Assembly (NCBI GenBank): GCA_025352235.1
Contig: JANXTU010000508.1
Span: forward strand, 1 to 32,637
From: Fimbriiglobus sp.
GTDB lineage: Bacteria > Planctomycetota > Planctomycetia > Gemmatales > Gemmataceae
DNA: 32,637 nucleotides
Reading direction: 5' to 3'
The notes under the pieces are model-generated. The model saw only the letters and a list, made by a program, of their open reading frames with translations, searched no databases and was not told the origin of the DNA. Positions within the stretch are counted from its first letter, which is position 1. Each line of letters begins with the position of its first letter. Positions 1 through 7,844 of the stretch are shown here, one piece after another. Made by a program: the position numbers and the translations under genes.

Positions 1-606
1 TTGGCCGTCAGCGTTGTACTTCAGCGCGACTTGGGTGCAGAGGCGGTTCACCTCGTCGTAGGTGCCGTTCACGGCGATGACCTTGGCCCCGAAGATACTG
101 GTGCCGAGGATCTTGGCTTTCTCCAAATCGGCGGGGATGAAGATGTACGCCTCCAACCCGGCTTGGGCGGCATTGGCCGCGACGCTGTTGGCGAGGTTGC
201 CGGTGCTGGCGCAGCCAACGGTTTTGAAGCCGAATTCGCGGGCTTTACTGAGTGCAACGGAGACGACGCGATCTTTGAACGACAGCGTCGGGAAATTTAC
301 GGCGTCGTTCTTGATCCAGAGAGTTTTGACGCCGAGTTCATCCGCAAGGCGGTCGGCTTTGATGAGCGGTGTTCCGCCGACTTGGGGGCCGACGGTCGGT
401 TCGCCTTCAATCGGAAGGAATTCGCGGTAGCGCCACATGTTCCGCTTACGCGATTCGATCTTCGCCCGGCTGACGTTTTTGCGGATTCCCTCGTAGTCGT
501 AGACGACCTCGAGCGGGCCGAAGTCGTCGGTGCAGAAGTTGAGGGCTTGCTTCGCGTAGAGTTTGCCGCAGACCTTGCACTGCAAACCCGTGGAGAAATC
601 CGACAC
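1..606 (-). CDS. thrC: threonine synthase, N-terminal part (gene runs off the left edge)
   Basis: The reading frame encodes the first 202 residues of a threonine synthase, the PLP enzyme that turns O-phosphohomoserine into threonine. The N-terminus is zinc-ribbon-like (Cys10, Cys13, Cys25, followed by FGPLEVVYDY; the usual fourth Cys is Asp here). Next come GGTPLIKADRL and the PLP-lysine motif NFPTLSFKDR (Lys111). The segment GCASTGNLANSVAANAA is the phosphate-binding loop typical of fold-type II enzymes. The start is a GTG at 604-606, chosen because it begins just before the conserved N-terminus; no ATG is available and only a weak GGGTGA ribosome-binding site precedes it. The family length is about 430-450 residues, so roughly half is missing. 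A SAM-I riboswitch heads the transcript, which is unusual for threonine synthesis. Confidence 0.93.
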   Translation of the reverse strand, partial: MSDFSTGLQCKVCGKLYAKQALNFCTDDFGPLEVVYDYEGIRKNVSRAKIESRKRNMWRYREFLPIEGEPTVGPQVGGTPLIKADRLADELGVKTLWIKNDAVNFPTLSFKDRVVSVALSKAREFGFKTVGCASTGNLANSVAANAAQAGLEAYIFIPADLEKAKILGTSIFGAKVIAVNGTYDEVNRLCTQVALKYNADGQ

Positions 607-746
607 GGAATCACCCGATCCGGAGAGTGCGCCGTGAGGCGCGGGCATCCGGTGAGTTCTCGTCCGATCCAGAGTGCGTGCGGTGAGATAAGAAATCGGC
701 AGGCGCCGCAGCGGCCGGGAGTGAACCCGGAATGCGGAACTGTCCG

Positions 747-911
747 GTATCTTATCTGCCCCGATTCGGCGATCCGGTGGCGTGAGCCAGCGGAGCTTTC
801 ATCGAGCAGGAGGTAGCACCAGCACCGTTGGAAGAAAGTTTGGCTTTCCGCCATCGGCCGGTTGCTGTGGCATCGTCGGGCCTGAACCCTCCGCCACTCT
901 GGATAAGATAC
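747..911 (-). promoter_or_regulatory. SAM-I (S-box) riboswitch upstream of thrC
   Basis: Read on the minus strand this leader has the SAM-I landmarks in order. The first P1 strand GTATCTTATC (902-911) pairs perfectly with GATAAGATAC (747-756). The AGAGTGG segment is followed by GGAGGG and GGCCCGA, the P2 arms GTGGC and GCCAC close on each other, then come AGCAACC and the P3-associated GGTGCTACCTCCTGC, followed by a P4 hairpin. These match the S-box consensus as I know it. The RNA binds S-adenosylmethionine and normally lowers expression of methionine-related genes. It lies about 140 bases before the threonine synthase start. No U-run terminator follows, so control of translation is more likely than termination. 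An alternative partner for the 3' P1 strand lies at 686-693. Confidence 0.93.
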
Positions 912-923
912 TCACCTGAAGCA

Positions 924-952
924 AGTGTAGCCGCGCCGCGGCGGGTTGGCAA
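924..952 (-). promoter_or_regulatory. sigma-70-type promoter of the SAM riboswitch/thrC transcript
   Basis: On the minus strand a -35 box TTGCCA (947-952) and a -10 box TACACT (924-929) are separated by exactly 17 bases. Transcription would start near 917, just before the first P1 strand of the riboswitch at 911, which is the spacing expected for a leader RNA. The boxes are seen in the sequence; promoter activity is inferred. Confidence 0.7.
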
Positions 953-985
953 CACCGGGGCAGGGGAATTCGAGGGGGAAATGCA

Positions 986-1735
986 ATGACAGAAACGGAA
1001 TGGCTGGCTTGCGAGGAGCCGATGACTCTCGCGAGTGCTGCCCGAGACAAAGTCAACACGCAGCGATTTCGTTGGATGGCATCGGAATGGGGGCAACGGA
1101 ACCGGAGATTCTTTTGCAAGGAAGATTTAGATTGGCTGGACGCATATTCGCAATGGTTACATGGAGAGGGGCCAGATCCCAATCAATTGGAATGGCCCCC
1201 AGTTTTCTATCCACTCATTCGTAACGTTAGCCCCGACCCGTTCGGAATGCATTTTTTCTACGCGCTTCGCAAACTTGGTAACCCAATGTGCGCTGCAGCG
1301 ATCGCCGGCGATGAGGCCAGCCAATCGTTTCAATTTACTCCGTTGAAGCCGCTGCCGTCGGATGAAAACCACAAAGGGCGATCGAAAAGCAAGCGGGCCG
1401 CGCATGCGGCGCGAGAAAAGGCCCATTTCGAAGAGCGGCATCGGCAGAGAGGTCTTCTCCGGGATCGGGTCGGCCACGAATTCGGCATCCATTTCCGCGA
1501 TGTGGCTGGCAATCCTTTCCGCCCCGTCGTCGCCGATTCCGGATGGCTAACAGCCAAAGTCGTCGCCATAGCATCGGGCATCTACGCCGACCGCGCATTT
1601 GACCGCATGTCGATCCTCGCCAATGCGCTGGAGAAAGCCGGCTGCACGAATGCGGATGTCCTGCTCCACTGCCGAGGCGACGGGCCGCATGTCCGGGGTT
1701 GCTGGGTCGTCGATTTGCTTCTGGGGAAGGAGTAG
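986..1735 (+). CDS. hypothetical protein with a Gemmata-type C-terminal domain
   Basis: This 249-residue soluble protein has no domain I can name. The C-terminal 80 residues contain DVAGNPFRPV, then a stretch with a conserved Trp, IYADRAFDRM, ALEKAGC, and the ending HCRGDGPHVRGCWVVDLLLGKE-like tail. I recall this C-terminal module recurring at the ends of many otherwise different Gemmata-type proteins, but its function is unknown to me. A short basic stretch with KGRSKSKRAAHAAREKAH lies in the middle (about residues 130-147). The ATG at 986 has a purine-rich GAGGGGGAA upstream. The gene is divergent from the riboswitch promoter and convergent with the next gene. The tail motif is seen; family membership is from memory. 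Confidence 0.8.
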   Translation: MTETEWLACEEPMTLASAARDKVNTQRFRWMASEWGQRNRRFFCKEDLDWLDAYSQWLHGEGPDPNQLEWPPVFYPLIRNVSPDPFGMHFFYALRKLGNPMCAAAIAGDEASQSFQFTPLKPLPSDENHKGRSKSKRAAHAAREKAHFEERHRQRGLLRDRVGHEFGIHFRDVAGNPFRPVVADSGWLTAKVVAIASGIYADRAFDRMSILANALEKAGCTNADVLLHCRGDGPHVRGCWVVDLLLGKE

Positions 1736-1793
1736 GGGTGGGAATTGTTGCAATTTCGCAAGATCCAGATTTGGCGTTGCAAAAACACAACAC

Positions 1794-2297
1794 TCACATC
1801 TGCGTCTTGATTTGTCGCCGGGTTGCGAATCGCTTCCGGCTGACCCAGACCCACGCGACTTGCATCCCGCCGGCGACGAAGCCGACGTAATTTCCCATGA
1901 TCTGAACGAACCAGCAGAAGCGCAATCCGGCCCACGTTTGCGGTGGCAGACGGTCGTACATCTCGGGTGGTAAGACACGCAATCCGAAGCTCGTCGCGAC
2001 GGCGCCGAACACGCCCGCGAGCAACGAGAATCCGGCGATCAGCGCGAGCAGCAACAGGACCGGTTTCCGCAAATCGCGGGCGGTGCGCTTCGGGCGTTTC
2101 CCCAGCCGGGCGGCACAGGCCAACCCGAGGCCGAGGCTGGCGCCGAAGAGTCCCCAGGTCGCCGCCCCGGTGAGGATCACCGAATCCATGTCCATCGAAA
2201 AATAGGCCGGGACGCACAGGTGCAACAGGCCATCGCGGAGGGCGCCGAAACCCGCACCGAGGAGCGTTGTGAAAATGAAGATCGAAGCGAATTGCAT
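1794..2297 (-). CDS. small integral membrane protein, function unknown
   Basis: The product (167 residues from the ATG at 2297) has four hydrophobic segments, beginning with FASIFIFTTLLGAGFGALRD. The others are around VILTGAATWGLFGASLGLGL, PVLLLLALIAGFSLLAGVFG and a C-terminal segment containing VGFVAGGMQVAWVWV. The loops are basic (RLGKRPKRTARD, SRKRFATRR). The ATG at 2297 is preferred over a TTG three codons upstream because AAGGTTGAG sits at a suitable distance before it. The gene lies downstream of the ABC transporter genes on the same strand, separated from them by a long inverted repeat. It may therefore be a separate transcription unit. I do not recognise the family. Confidence 0.7.
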   Translation of the reverse strand: MQFASIFIFTTLLGAGFGALRDGLLHLCVPAYFSMDMDSVILTGAATWGLFGASLGLGLACAARLGKRPKRTARDLRKPVLLLLALIAGFSLLAGVFGAVATSFGLRVLPPEMYDRLPPQTWAGLRFCWFVQIMGNYVGFVAGGMQVAWVWVSRKRFATRRQIKTQM

Positions 2298-2318
2298 GAA
2301 TCTCAACCTTGGCGAGCC

Positions 2319-2379
2319 GGTCAGCGTGAGCTGCCGGATTCTATTCCCGGACCAGAATCCGGCAGCTCACACGCTGACC
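2319..2379. repeat. long near-perfect inverted repeat (palindromic element)
   Basis: The arms 2319-2342 and 2354-2379 are complementary over 24 bases with a single 2-base bulge, around an 11-base loop (2343-2353). Inside each arm a smaller palindrome is visible (CAGC-GTGA-GCTG on the left). It sits just past the 3' end of the permease gene (stop at 2399) and before the next minus-strand gene. It could fold as a transcript 3' end but has no U-tract. Length and nested structure resemble two other palindromes in this window. Confidence 0.85.
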
Positions 2380-2398
2380 GTCTCGCTCATTCTCTATT

Positions 2399-3394
2399 TC
2401 ATAGCGGCGAGGGCAAATCGCGTTTGGTGAACGCCCGCAGAGCAAAGAAGTATCCGGCCGTGCCGAAGGTGATCAGGACCACCACCGGCGGGATTTGGAA
2501 CATCGCCCGGCCGCCGTTCCAAACTTCGCCGAGATCGAGCAGCCAGTCTTTGTGCAGCCAGATGTTTTGGGGCTGGTAGTAGTAGAAGAGGCTCAGCGGT
2601 CGGAGGAACGCGATCTCGGCCCAGAGTTGGCCCAACACGTTGAGGATGAACATCAGCATCACCGTCAGTACGGCCCAGCCGATGACGCGCCAGCGGCTGC
2701 GGCCGCAGGCCGAATAGAGCATCGTGATGCCGCTGATCGCGAACATCAGCGACATCAGACTGACGATCGCGCCCCATTGATCGCGGGCGGAGAACTCGAG
2801 AACTTCCGGAGCGCGAGCCTGCGGCCCGAACGGCAGATTCAATTTGTTGATCGACGAATAATCGACGACGAAATCGCCGACGACCCAGAGGCCGAACTGC
2901 GTGCCGGCGAGGATCGAACAACAAAGGATCGGGATCACGAGCAGATCGACGAGCAGGTGCGCCAAGATCAGCCGGTCCCGAGGTACCGGCTGCGAAAGAA
3001 GCAGTTCCATCGTCCCTTTTTCGATTTCCCCCGACACCGCCCCGGCCGCGCGGCCGATGCCCCAGAGGCAAGCCAGTACCATGACCACCGGGTGGAGCAT
3101 CTGCACCGACAAGAAATCGAGCGGCTGATTGAAGTTGATGTTTGAACCACCGAGTACGGCCTGCGACACTTTTCCCGGCCCGGCGAAGACAACTTTGTCG
3201 AAGGTCTCCTTCACTTCTTTTTTGCCGCCGATCTTGGCGAGTTCGCCGAGGGTGTTGAAGAACGGCGCGATCTCCGTGGTGACGCTGTGGGCAATCTTCA
3301 CCCACAATCCGGAGAACGAAAATAGGATCAGCCAGACGACCAGCAGCGGCCAGCGGATATCGCGCAGCAATTTCCGCACGAGGATGAGCGTCAT
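2399..3394 (-). CDS. ABC-2 type transporter permease
   Basis: This is the membrane subunit of an ABC exporter, paired with the ATPase gene just upstream. The protein (331 residues) begins MTLILVRKLLRDIRWPLLVVWLILF, followed by a long extracytoplasmic segment and about five further hydrophobic helices. The motif GEIEKGTMELLLSQPVPR (roughly residues 125-142) is the hallmark of ABC-2 permeases of the NatB/CcmB-like type. The ATG at 3394 lies 5 bases after the ATPase stop and directly precedes the first membrane helix; a longer frame to 3487 would only overlap the ATPase. Substrate cannot be told from sequence. The gene ends just before a long inverted repeat. Confidence 0.9.
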   Translation of the reverse strand: MTLILVRKLLRDIRWPLLVVWLILFSFSGLWVKIAHSVTTEIAPFFNTLGELAKIGGKKEVKETFDKVVFAGPGKVSQAVLGGSNINFNQPLDFLSVQMLHPVVMVLACLWGIGRAAGAVSGEIEKGTMELLLSQPVPRDRLILAHLLVDLLVIPILCCSILAGTQFGLWVVGDFVVDYSSINKLNLPFGPQARAPEVLEFSARDQWGAIVSLMSLMFAISGITMLYSACGRSRWRVIGWAVLTVMLMFILNVLGQLWAEIAFLRPLSLFYYYQPQNIWLHKDWLLDLGEVWNGGRAMFQIPPVVVLITFGTAGYFFALRAFTKRDLPSPL

Positions 3395-3399
3395 GGGGG

Positions 3400-4281
3400 T
3401 CAGCCGTTGCCGTGGTGAAAGCGGTAGATTTTGCCGAGGCCTTGCGGTTCGATTTTGAGATCGGTCACACTTTGATGGCCGAGCCAATGGAGCAGCTTCG
3501 GCAGCGGCCCCCGGTACTCGAGGTCGAGGTGCTGGCCGGTGATTGCGTCCGCTGACAACGGCATGTCATCGGGGCCGACCGTCGGGATCGCTCCGGTGAA
3601 CGTCGCTGTGACTTTGCGACCGTCGGTGAGTTCGGACATCTCTTGATGGTGGACGAGCACGCCTTTGCGAAGGATCACGACGCGGTCGCACACGGCTTCG
3701 ACTTCTTGCAACACGTGCGACGAAAAGAGGATCGCTTTGCCCGAGTCGCGGGCCCATTTCAACTGCAGCAGGAACTCGTCCCGCATGGTGGGGTCAAGGG
3801 TGTTGGTCGGTTCGTCGAGGATAATCAACGGCACCTTCGGGACGAGCACCGCGAGCAAGGCGACCTTGCGCTTCATCCCGGACGACATTTCCGTGAGCCG
3901 GCGGTCCGGGTCGATGTCGAGGCGCTTGGCGAGGGCATCGACCTCGGCCCCGACCACGTCGCCGCGGAGCTTGCCGAGGAAGGTCACGAGCTGCCGGCCG
4001 GTCATCGTCTCGTACAGACGGAGTTCGCCGGGGAGGTAGGTCACGCGTTTGCGGACTTCGATGGATTGCGTCCACGAGTCGAACCCGCCGACGCTGGCGG
4101 TACCGCTGGACGATTTCAGGAAGCCGAGTACCAACCGCAGGGCCGTGGTTTTCCCCGCGCCGTTCGGGCCCAGCAGACCCACGATTTCCCCCGGTTTCAC
4201 CGCGAGGTTCAACGAATCGAGCGCCCGGTATTTCCCGTAGATTTTCGTGAGGTCGGTGGTTTGCAGGAGTGGGGCAGACAT
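3400..4281 (-). CDS. ABC transporter ATP-binding protein
   Basis: A 293-residue ABC ATPase. It has Walker A GPNGAGKTT (about residues 39-47) and a degenerate signature TEMSSGMKRK in place of LSGGQ. Walker B is LIILDEPT, followed by a D-loop Asp and a switch His in FSSHVL. The N-terminal TTDLTKIYGKYRALD is typical of the NatA/CcmA group that pairs with ABC-2 permeases. After about residue 225 a C-terminal extension of some 65 residues follows, as in drug or polysaccharide exporter ATPases. It is the first gene of a two-gene operon with the permease (5-base gap). The ATG at 4281 faces the thiolase gene across an 89-base divergent spacer that should hold both promoters. Confidence 0.95.
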   Translation of the reverse strand: MSAPLLQTTDLTKIYGKYRALDSLNLAVKPGEIVGLLGPNGAGKTTALRLVLGFLKSSSGTASVGGFDSWTQSIEVRKRVTYLPGELRLYETMTGRQLVTFLGKLRGDVVGAEVDALAKRLDIDPDRRLTEMSSGMKRKVALLAVLVPKVPLIILDEPTNTLDPTMRDEFLLQLKWARDSGKAILFSSHVLQEVEAVCDRVVILRKGVLVHHQEMSELTDGRKVTATFTGAIPTVGPDDMPLSADAITGQHLDLEYRGPLPKLLHWLGHQSVTDLKIEPQGLGKIYRFHHGNG

Positions 4282-4370
4282 AACGCGTGGGTATTCCCGA
4301 AAGGCGATCCGTAGGTCATCCGGTTAGGATAGTGTAGTTACCACCCCCATCATCTGCGTGCGGAATTTCC

Positions 4371-5546
4371 ATGGATGTCGTGTTGTTATCCGCCGTGCGG
4401 ACACCGATTGGCAAATTCCTCGGCGGCTTGGCCGATCTTCCGGCCCCGCGTCTCGGGGCCGTTGTCATCGCGGAGGCGCTGAAGCGCGCCGGTGTCGCGC
4501 CGGGCGCCGTCGATGAAGTGATCTTCGGCGAAGTCGTCACGGCTGGGGTCGGTCAAGCCCCGGCCCGGCAGGCTGCGCTGTTTGCGGGACTGCCAAACAG
4601 CATCGCGGCCGTGACCATCAACAAAGTCTGCGGCTCGGGCTTAAAAGCAGTGATGCTCGCGGCGCAGGCGATCAAAGCCGGGGATGGGTCGCTGATCGTC
4701 GCCGGCGGAATGGAGAGCATGAGCCAGGCCCCATTTCTGCTGCCCAAGGTGCGGGCCGGGTACAAATACGGCGACCAAACGGCGAAGGATGCACTCATTC
4801 AAGATGGGCTTTGGTGCGCGTTCCAGAACTGGCCGATGGGCGACGCGGCCGAGCACACGGCGACCAGTTGTGGCATCTCCCGGACGGAGCAAGATCGATT
4901 CAGCGTGCAGAGCCACCAGCGCGCGGCGGCGGCGTGGGCGAGTGGGGCCTTTGACGCCGAAGTGATCCCCGTGACCGTCGGCATTGGGGCCAAGGCCATC
5001 ACCGTCAGCCGGGATGAGGGCATCCGGGCTGAATCGACAATTGAAGGCTTGGCGAAGTTGAAACCGGCCTTCCAAGCGACGGGCACCGTCACCGCGGCGA
5101 ACGCCTCGCAACTGAGCGATGGCGCGGCGGCGTTGGTCGTGGCATCGTCGGAAGCCGCGGCGAAACTCGGGGCAAAGCCGTTGGCGAAGGTGATCGCCTA
5201 CGCCACCTCCGGCGTCGATCCGAAGGATATTTTCATCGCTCCCGTCACGGCGGTGCGGATGGTGCTCGCCAAAGCCGGGTTGACCCTCGACGCTATCGAT
5301 CTTTTCGAACTGAACGAAGCGTTCGCCTCGCAGATGCTGGCTTGTTCGCAGCAATTGCAGTTAGATGAAAGCCGCGTGAACGTCAACGGCGGGGCCATCG
5401 CTTTGGGCCACCCCATCGGCGCCAGCGGGGCCAGAGTGTTGACGACGCTCGTCCACGCTCTGCGGGCACGCGGGTTGAAACGCGGACTGGCGTCGCTCTG
5501 CCTCGGCGGCGGCAACGCCGTGGCGATGATTGTGGAAACATCATGA
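4371..5546 (+). CDS. acetyl-CoA C-acetyltransferase (thiolase)
   Basis: A full-length 391-residue thiolase that condenses two acetyl-CoA to acetoacetyl-CoA or runs the reverse cleavage. The nucleophilic cysteine is Cys87 in [11 protein letters not shown]. The His of the C-terminal half lies in [17 protein letters not shown], and the second cysteine in [11 protein letters not shown]. Also present are [10 protein letters not shown] and LNEAFASQ, both standard for biosynthetic or degradative acetyl-CoA acetyltransferases. The ATG at 4371 starts directly on the conserved [14 protein letters not shown]. The stop TGA overlaps the ATG of the following small gene (ATGA), implying coupled translation. 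Whether it serves beta-oxidation, polyhydroxyalkanoate or isoprenoid precursors cannot be decided from its neighbours. Confidence 0.96.
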   Translation: MDVVLLSAVRTPIGKFLGGLADLPAPRLGAVVIAEALKRAGVAPGAVDEVIFGEVVTAGVGQAPARQAALFAGLPNSIAAVTINKVCGSGLKAVMLAAQAIKAGDGSLIVAGGMESMSQAPFLLPKVRAGYKYGDQTAKDALIQDGLWCAFQNWPMGDAAEHTATSCGISRTEQDRFSVQSHQRAAAAWASGAFDAEVIPVTVGIGAKAITVSRDEGIRAESTIEGLAKLKPAFQATGTVTAANASQLSDGAAALVVASSEAAAKLGAKPLAKVIAYATSGVDPKDIFIAPVTAVRMVLAKAGLTLDAIDLFELNEAFASQMLACSQQLQLDESRVNVNGGAIALGHPIGASGARVLTTLVHALRARGLKRGLASLCLGGGNAVAMIVETS

Positions 5547-5851
5547 AAGCACTTCCACGACAGCCATCGGATTGGCACGGAGACAACTCGGCTATCCGAA
5601 GGGTGCTGATGTCGGAGTGGGATCCTATTGGCTGCGGAGTGCCAGATGATGAATACGACAGTTACATTCCAGGCATCTATCAGATGATGCAACTTCAATC
5701 GGATGTCGATAAATTGTCGGCTTACCTCCAACACGTGGAAACAAAATTGATCGGCCTACCTGCTAGACCCGAAGTGAACCTACGCGTCGCAAAAATTCTG
5801 CTACATCTATGGGATATCCATTCATCCAACGATCCGGAGCCAATCGCATGA
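5543..5851 (+). CDS. small acidic hypothetical protein
   Basis: A 102-residue soluble protein translated through a 4-base ATGA overlap from the thiolase gene, and overlapping the next gene the same way. Recognisable segments are [21 protein letters not shown], a short helical stretch, [17 protein letters not shown], and a final helix. Proteins with an EWDPIG...DEYDSY motif are widespread small proteins that I remember only as uncharacterised. The region is less GC-rich than its neighbours, which may point to recent arrival. Internal in-frame starts exist (the Met of MSEWDP), so the precise start is open, but the overlap favours 5543. Confidence 0.75.
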   Translation: MKALPRQPSDWHGDNSAIRRVLMSEWDPIGCGVPDDEYDSYIPGIYQMMQLQSDVDKLSAYLQHVETKLIGLPARPEVNLRVAKILLHLWDIHSSNDPEPIA

Positions 5852-7251
5852 CTCGGCTTTCCAGCTTTCTCTGCCTCTCGCTCTTGATCGGCTGCAATTC
5901 TTCAACGCAAGTTCCCACTGCTATCGAATCCACTACGTCCTTAAACGAAAAGCCTACGGACAAACCTAAGCCGGGTGCCGCCGAACGCGCCAAGCCGACG
6001 CGCGACGGCGCGGACTGGCCGCAGTTGCTCGGGCCGAACCGGGACGGCGTCAGCACCGAAACCGGCATCTTGAAGACGTGGCCGAAGGAGGGATTGAAAA
6101 AGCTCTGGGACTGCAAACTCGGGCTCGGTTATGCGCCGCCGGCGGTGGTGAAGGGCAAGCTGTACCACTTCGACCGCTTCGACGATACCGCCCGGCTGAC
6201 CTGCCGCAACGCCGAGACCGGCGAGTTGATCTGGAAGTACGAATACGCCCTCGAGTATCAGGATCTGTACGGATACGACGCCGGACCCCGGGCCGGCCCC
6301 GTCGTCGACGGCGAGCAAGTCTTTTTGCACGGCGTCGATGGTACGGTCGCGGCGGTGAACGCGGCCGATGGCAAAGAGCAGTGGAAGGTCGACACCAAAA
6401 CGACGTATCGCGTCCATCAAAACTTCTTCGGCGCGGGCAGCGTGCCCCTGGTCGTCGGCGATCTCGTGATCGTCCCCATCGGCGGTAGCCCGAAAGGCGC
6501 CCGGCCTTTCGACCTCCGCGATGCCAAAGGCGACGGCTCCGGCATTGTCGCCTTCGACCGCAAGACCGGCGCGGAGAAATATAAGCTCAGCGACGAACTC
6601 GCCAGCTATTCCAGCCCGGTTTTGGCGACATTCCACGGCGAGAAAACGGTGCTCCACTTCGCCCGCGGCGGCCTGTTGGGCTTCGATCCGGCGACCGGCA
6701 AGGAACGCTTCTTCCACAAATGGCGGGCGAAAATCGAAGAGAGCGTGAACGCGGCGAACCCGGTCGTCGTCGGGGATCGCATCCTCGTAACCGAGTGCTA
6801 CGAGAAGGGGAGCCTCTGCGTCGAGGTGCAAAAAGACTTCACGCTGAAGACCATCTGGAGCGACGACGCCCACGACCGCGGTGAGAAATCGTTGATGGCC
6901 CATTGGTGCACGCCGATGGTCGAGGGCAAATTCGTGTACGGCTGCAGCGCCCGCCATTCCCCGCAGGCCGATTTCCGCTGCGTCGAGTTCGCCACGGGCG
7001 AGGTGAAGTGGATCGAAAAGAAGACTCGCTGGACCACGGCGATCAAAATCGACGGCCACCTGTTGACCTTCGCCGAAGAGGGGACGCTGACCCTCGTGAA
7101 GTTGAACGCGGACAAGTACGAGAAGGTTGCCCGGTGGATCGGCGAAAAGAACCCCGACTTGGAATACCCCTGCTGGGCCCCGCCGGTCGTCAGCCGCGGA
7201 TTGCTGTACGTCCGCGGGAAGGGGAAGTTGGTTTGCTACGAGTTGAAGTGA
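5848..7251 (+). CDS. PQQ-like beta-propeller repeat lipoprotein
   Basis: The product (467 residues) starts [19 protein letters not shown], a lipoprotein signal with lipobox LIGC. A low-complexity linker follows, and then DWPQLLGPNRDGVSTETG, the entry motif of planctomycete outer-membrane-assembly (BamB-like) or PQQ-type propellers. Repeats with the pattern A.NA.DGKE.WK, FDPATGKE, GD.ILV follow to about residue 460. The blades suggest an extracytoplasmic binding or scaffold protein; the conserved acidic residues of true quinoprotein dehydrogenases are not apparent, so enzyme activity is doubtful. The ATG at 5848 overlaps the stop of the preceding gene (ATGA). A longer frame from 5809 would lose the signal peptide position and is not favoured. 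Confidence 0.9.
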   Translation: MTRLSSFLCLSLLIGCNSSTQVPTAIESTTSLNEKPTDKPKPGAAERAKPTRDGADWPQLLGPNRDGVSTETGILKTWPKEGLKKLWDCKLGLGYAPPAVVKGKLYHFDRFDDTARLTCRNAETGELIWKYEYALEYQDLYGYDAGPRAGPVVDGEQVFLHGVDGTVAAVNAADGKEQWKVDTKTTYRVHQNFFGAGSVPLVVGDLVIVPIGGSPKGARPFDLRDAKGDGSGIVAFDRKTGAEKYKLSDELASYSSPVLATFHGEKTVLHFARGGLLGFDPATGKERFFHKWRAKIEESVNAANPVVVGDRILVTECYEKGSLCVEVQKDFTLKTIWSDDAHDRGEKSLMAHWCTPMVEGKFVYGCSARHSPQADFRCVEFATGEVKWIEKKTRWTTAIKIDGHLLTFAEEGTLTLVKLNADKYEKVARWIGEKNPDLEYPCWAPPVVSRGLLYVRGKGKLVCYELK

Positions 7252-7322
7252 TTTTAGCCGCGACGCGGAGTCTTCGGAGCGGAGCGCGTCCTCACACGGA
7301 GTTTTTGGGGTGTGTCCGTTGG

Positions 7323-7826
7323 CTAAGGGCGCTTGGCGCGCTCAATCAGCGCCAACTTCACCGGATCGGGTAAAAACTTCGTCAAGTCCCCACCCAATTG
7401 GGCGATCTGCCGCAGCAACGAACTGCTGACGTGCGAGAATTCTTCCTTCGCCATCAAGAAGACCGTCTCGATTTCCGAATCGAGGTTGCGGTTCATCAGC
7501 GACATCGTGAATTCGTATTCCATGTCGCTGAGCGTCCGCAGGCCGCGGACCATGATTCGGGCCCCGGCGTCGCGGACGAACCGGACCGTCAGCCCGTCGA
7601 ACTTCTGCACTTCGACATTCGGAAAGTTCCGGCTGACTTCCTCGATCAGCCGGACACGCTCGTCGATGTCGAAGAAGGTCGTTTTATCCGGGTTGATGCC
7701 GACGCCGACGATGAGTCGGTCGAAGAGGACGCTGCCGCGCTCGATGACGTCGAGGTGGCCCCGGTGCACGGGGTCGAAGGTGCCGGTGTAGACGGCGATG
7801 CGGGGATCCAGTGAGCTCTTCGGCAT
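7323..7826 (-). CDS. coaD: phosphopantetheine adenylyltransferase
   Basis: CoaD catalyses the fourth step of coenzyme A synthesis, joining ATP and 4'-phosphopantetheine to dephospho-CoA. The protein (167 residues, normal length is about 160) has the nucleotidyltransferase motif TGTFDPVHRGHLDVI (residues 14-28, His21 and His24), the MVRGLR segment (residues 92-97) and SSSLLR (134-139), the counterpart of ISSTxxR. The ATG at 7826 precedes a short extension before RIAVYTGTFDP. It follows the aminotransferase gene by 18 bases on the same strand and is probably cotranscribed. It converges with the propeller gene across a 71-base gap. Confidence 0.97.
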   Translation of the reverse strand: MPKSSLDPRIAVYTGTFDPVHRGHLDVIERGSVLFDRLIVGVGINPDKTTFFDIDERVRLIEEVSRNFPNVEVQKFDGLTVRFVRDAGARIMVRGLRTLSDMEYEFTMSLMNRNLDSEIETVFLMAKEEFSHVSSSLLRQIAQLGGDLTKFLPDPVKLALIERAKRP

Positions 7827-7844
7827 CGAACGAATCTCCGAACA

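Noticed and set aside
1-816. A plus-strand frame of 271 codons at the left edge
   Set aside because: It is antisense to threonine synthase and the SAM riboswitch, both of which are clearly supported.
7252-7322. Possible bidirectional terminator between the convergent propeller and coaD genes
   Set aside because: Only weak, interrupted complementarity was found.
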